DNA of 15,852 bases from an uncultured Clostridium sp. (lineage in GTDB: Bacteria > Bacillota > Clostridia > Clostridiales > Clostridiaceae), in assembly GCF_937920395.1 (NCBI RefSeq), contig NZ_CALEVF010000325.1, positions 1-15,852 on the forward strand. Reading direction: 5' to 3'. A program made the position numbers and the translations under genes. Below, in pieces: positions 14,875-15,852 of the stretch (position 1 is the first letter of the stretch; each line of letters opens with the position of its first letter). Under the pieces are notes generated by a model. That model searched no databases, had not been told where the DNA came from, and worked only from the letters and a program-made list of their open reading frames with translations.

Positions 14875-15532
14875 GTACCAAATATTTTTCTTTGAATTCT
14901 AAATATCCTTTTTTTCTTAGTTTACAAGAGGGACAGTCTCCACAACCGTTACCTTTTATACCATTATAACAAGTTAATGTTTGCTCTTTGACCACATCAA
15001 GCACACCTAAATCATAAGCCATTTTCCAAGTTTCTGCTTTGTTAATCCACATCAAGGGGGTTTCAATTACAAAATCATAACCCATAGCTAAATTTAAGGT
15101 TACATTTAAGGACTTAATAAACACATCTCGGCAATCGGGATATCCACTAAAATCACTTTGAGATACACCGGTTATTATATTATTTATACCTCTTTGCTTT
15201 GCAAATACGGCTACAAAAGTTAAAAACAATAAGTTACGTCCATCTACAAAAGAATTGGGAACACCATTAGTAGGAGCTGATTCATCAACTTTCATATCTT
15301 TTCTTGTTAAGGAATTTGGAGCTAACTGATTAAGTAAATGTAAATCTAAAACATGAAATTCAACATCATGCTCTTTGCATATAGTTTTTGCACATTCAAG
15401 TTCTAATATATGTTTCTGACCATAATCAAAAGATACAGCTATAACTTCCTTATATTTTTTTAATGCCCAAAATAAACAAGTAGTGCTATCTTGGCCACCA
15501 CTGAATACTACTACTGCTTTTTCTTTATTCAT
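14864..15532 (-). CDS. queC: 7-cyano-7-deazaguanine (preQ0) synthase
   Basis: QueC turns 7-carboxy-7-deazaguanine into preQ0 with ATP and ammonia, the last step before QueF reduction in queuosine synthesis; it is cytosolic. The 222-residue length is normal. [14 protein letters not shown] (7-20) is the PP-loop ATP site, SFDYGQKH (34-41) and [10 protein letters not shown] (95-104) are family motifs, and Cys188, Cys197, Cys200 and Cys203 ([12 protein letters not shown]) form the structural zinc site; all are intact. The ATG at 15532 has AAAGGAG ten bases upstream. It lies 36 bases after folE in the same direction, so the pair is an operon. Any preQ1 riboswitch would be upstream of folE, outside the window. 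Confidence 0.97.
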   Translation of the reverse strand: MNKEKAVVVFSGGQDSTTCLFWALKKYKEVIAVSFDYGQKHILELECAKTICKEHDVEFHVLDLHLLNQLAPNSLTRKDMKVDESAPTNGVPNSFVDGRNLLFLTFVAVFAKQRGINNIITGVSQSDFSGYPDCRDVFIKSLNVTLNLAMGYDFVIETPLMWINKAETWKMAYDLGVLDVVKEQTLTCYNGIKGNGCGDCPSCKLRKKGYLEFKEKYLVQKK

Positions 15533-15568
15533 AATTTACAGACTCCTTTAATTTGTTTTAGATATCAT

Positions 15569-15852
15569 TTATTTAGTGTAAAGCATCATTAATTTATTAT
15601 TTAAAATTACGTCAGTATTAAATCTTCCTCTATAGGTAGTTGTCATTGTTTTAGTGCCTGGTTTTTTTATTCCACGAGTAGTCATGCAGGCATGTTCACC
15701 TTCTATAATAACAGCTATGTCTTTCGATGCTGTTACTATTTCCATAATCTCTGCAATATCTGTTCCTATTCTTTCTTGGAGTTGAAGTCTTCGGCCCACC
15801 ATATCAGCTATTCTTGCTATTTTACTTAGACCAATAATCTTTTTATTAGGAA
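15569..15852 (-). CDS. folE: GTP cyclohydrolase I, C-terminal part (5' end outside window)
   Basis: The frame is open to the window edge; the visible 94 residues are the C-terminal half of a protein of about 190. [20 protein letters not shown] with QERI after it is the conserved helix region, and [13 protein letters not shown] carries the active-site His and the second zinc Cys (family motif E-x-x-H-x-C-M-x-x-R-G). FolE opens the ring of GTP to give 7,8-dihydroneopterin triphosphate, for folate and for the QueD-QueE-QueC route. Its position right before queC suggests that this copy feeds queuosine. The internal ATG at 15802 is not the start, because conserved residues precede it. Confidence 0.95.
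   Translation of the reverse strand, partial: PNKKIIGLSKIARIADMVGRRLQLQERIGTDIAEIMEIVTASKDIAVIIEGEHACMTTRGIKKPGTKTMTTTYRGRFNTDVILNNKLMMLYTK

Noticed and set aside
1..15852. CRISPR array, IS element, phage genes, tRNA or rRNA
   Set aside because: No regularly spaced repeats, transposase or integrase motifs, terminal inverted repeats or tRNA-like cloverleaf sequences were found.

Overview
The window looks like chromosomal DNA from a low-GC Gram-positive anaerobe, most likely a Clostridium sensu stricto. The evidence is the AT-rich codon use, strong AGGAGG-type ribosome binding sites, a T-box leader in front of gltX, and the gene families present. It starts at a contig end: bases 1-29 match the Illumina TruSeq read-1 adapter and are not genomic.

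Layout. (a) Bases 30-3319, minus strand: the 5' part of an exopolysaccharide or capsule operon, in transcription order a PglC/WcaJ-type initiating sugar-phosphate transferase, an SDR epimerase/reductase, a WbuB-like GT4 glycosyltransferase and a CapE/FnlA-type UDP-GlcNAc 4,6-dehydratase/5-epimerase cut by the contig end. No stop codon separates the last two; they share one open frame. A hairpin plus U-tract lies in the operon leader. (b) Bases 3320-3896: a long divergent intergenic region, ending in three TTAAC direct repeats with 11-bp period upstream of a -10 box (Pho-box geometry). (c) 3897-5942, plus: a dCache chemoreceptor with a divergent signalling tip, closed by a bidirectional terminator. 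(d) 6048-7703, minus: glutamyl-tRNA synthetase with a consensus promoter and a T-box leader that appears to lack most of Stem I. (e) 8198-8848, plus: a peptidase S51-like protein with Cys at the nucleophile position. (f) 8924-12584, minus: a MATE transporter, and upstream of it an AraC regulator fused to a GH39-like domain that seems to have lost its acid/base motif. (g) 12988-14658, plus: a permuted papain-fold hydrolase and a tandem-GNAT acetyltransferase, probably co-transcribed. (h) 14691-14874, plus: a second Pho-box-like promoter that drives only a 29-codon stub of a HAD phosphatase, ending in a strong terminator. (i) 14864-15852, minus: queC and the 3' part of folE, both of the preQ0/queuosine pathway.

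How the genes work together. Two sets form clear pathways: the surface polysaccharide operon (N-acetyl-L-fucosamine-type sugar synthesis, lipid-linked initiation and transfer) and folE-queC (GTP to 7-cyano-7-deazaguanine). The rest are single genes or pairs with their own signals. No phage, IS element, CRISPR array, tRNA or rRNA was recognised. The points most worth a second look are the truncated T-box leader, the paired Pho-box promoters (one making only a short transcript), and the in-frame glycosyltransferase-dehydratase junction.
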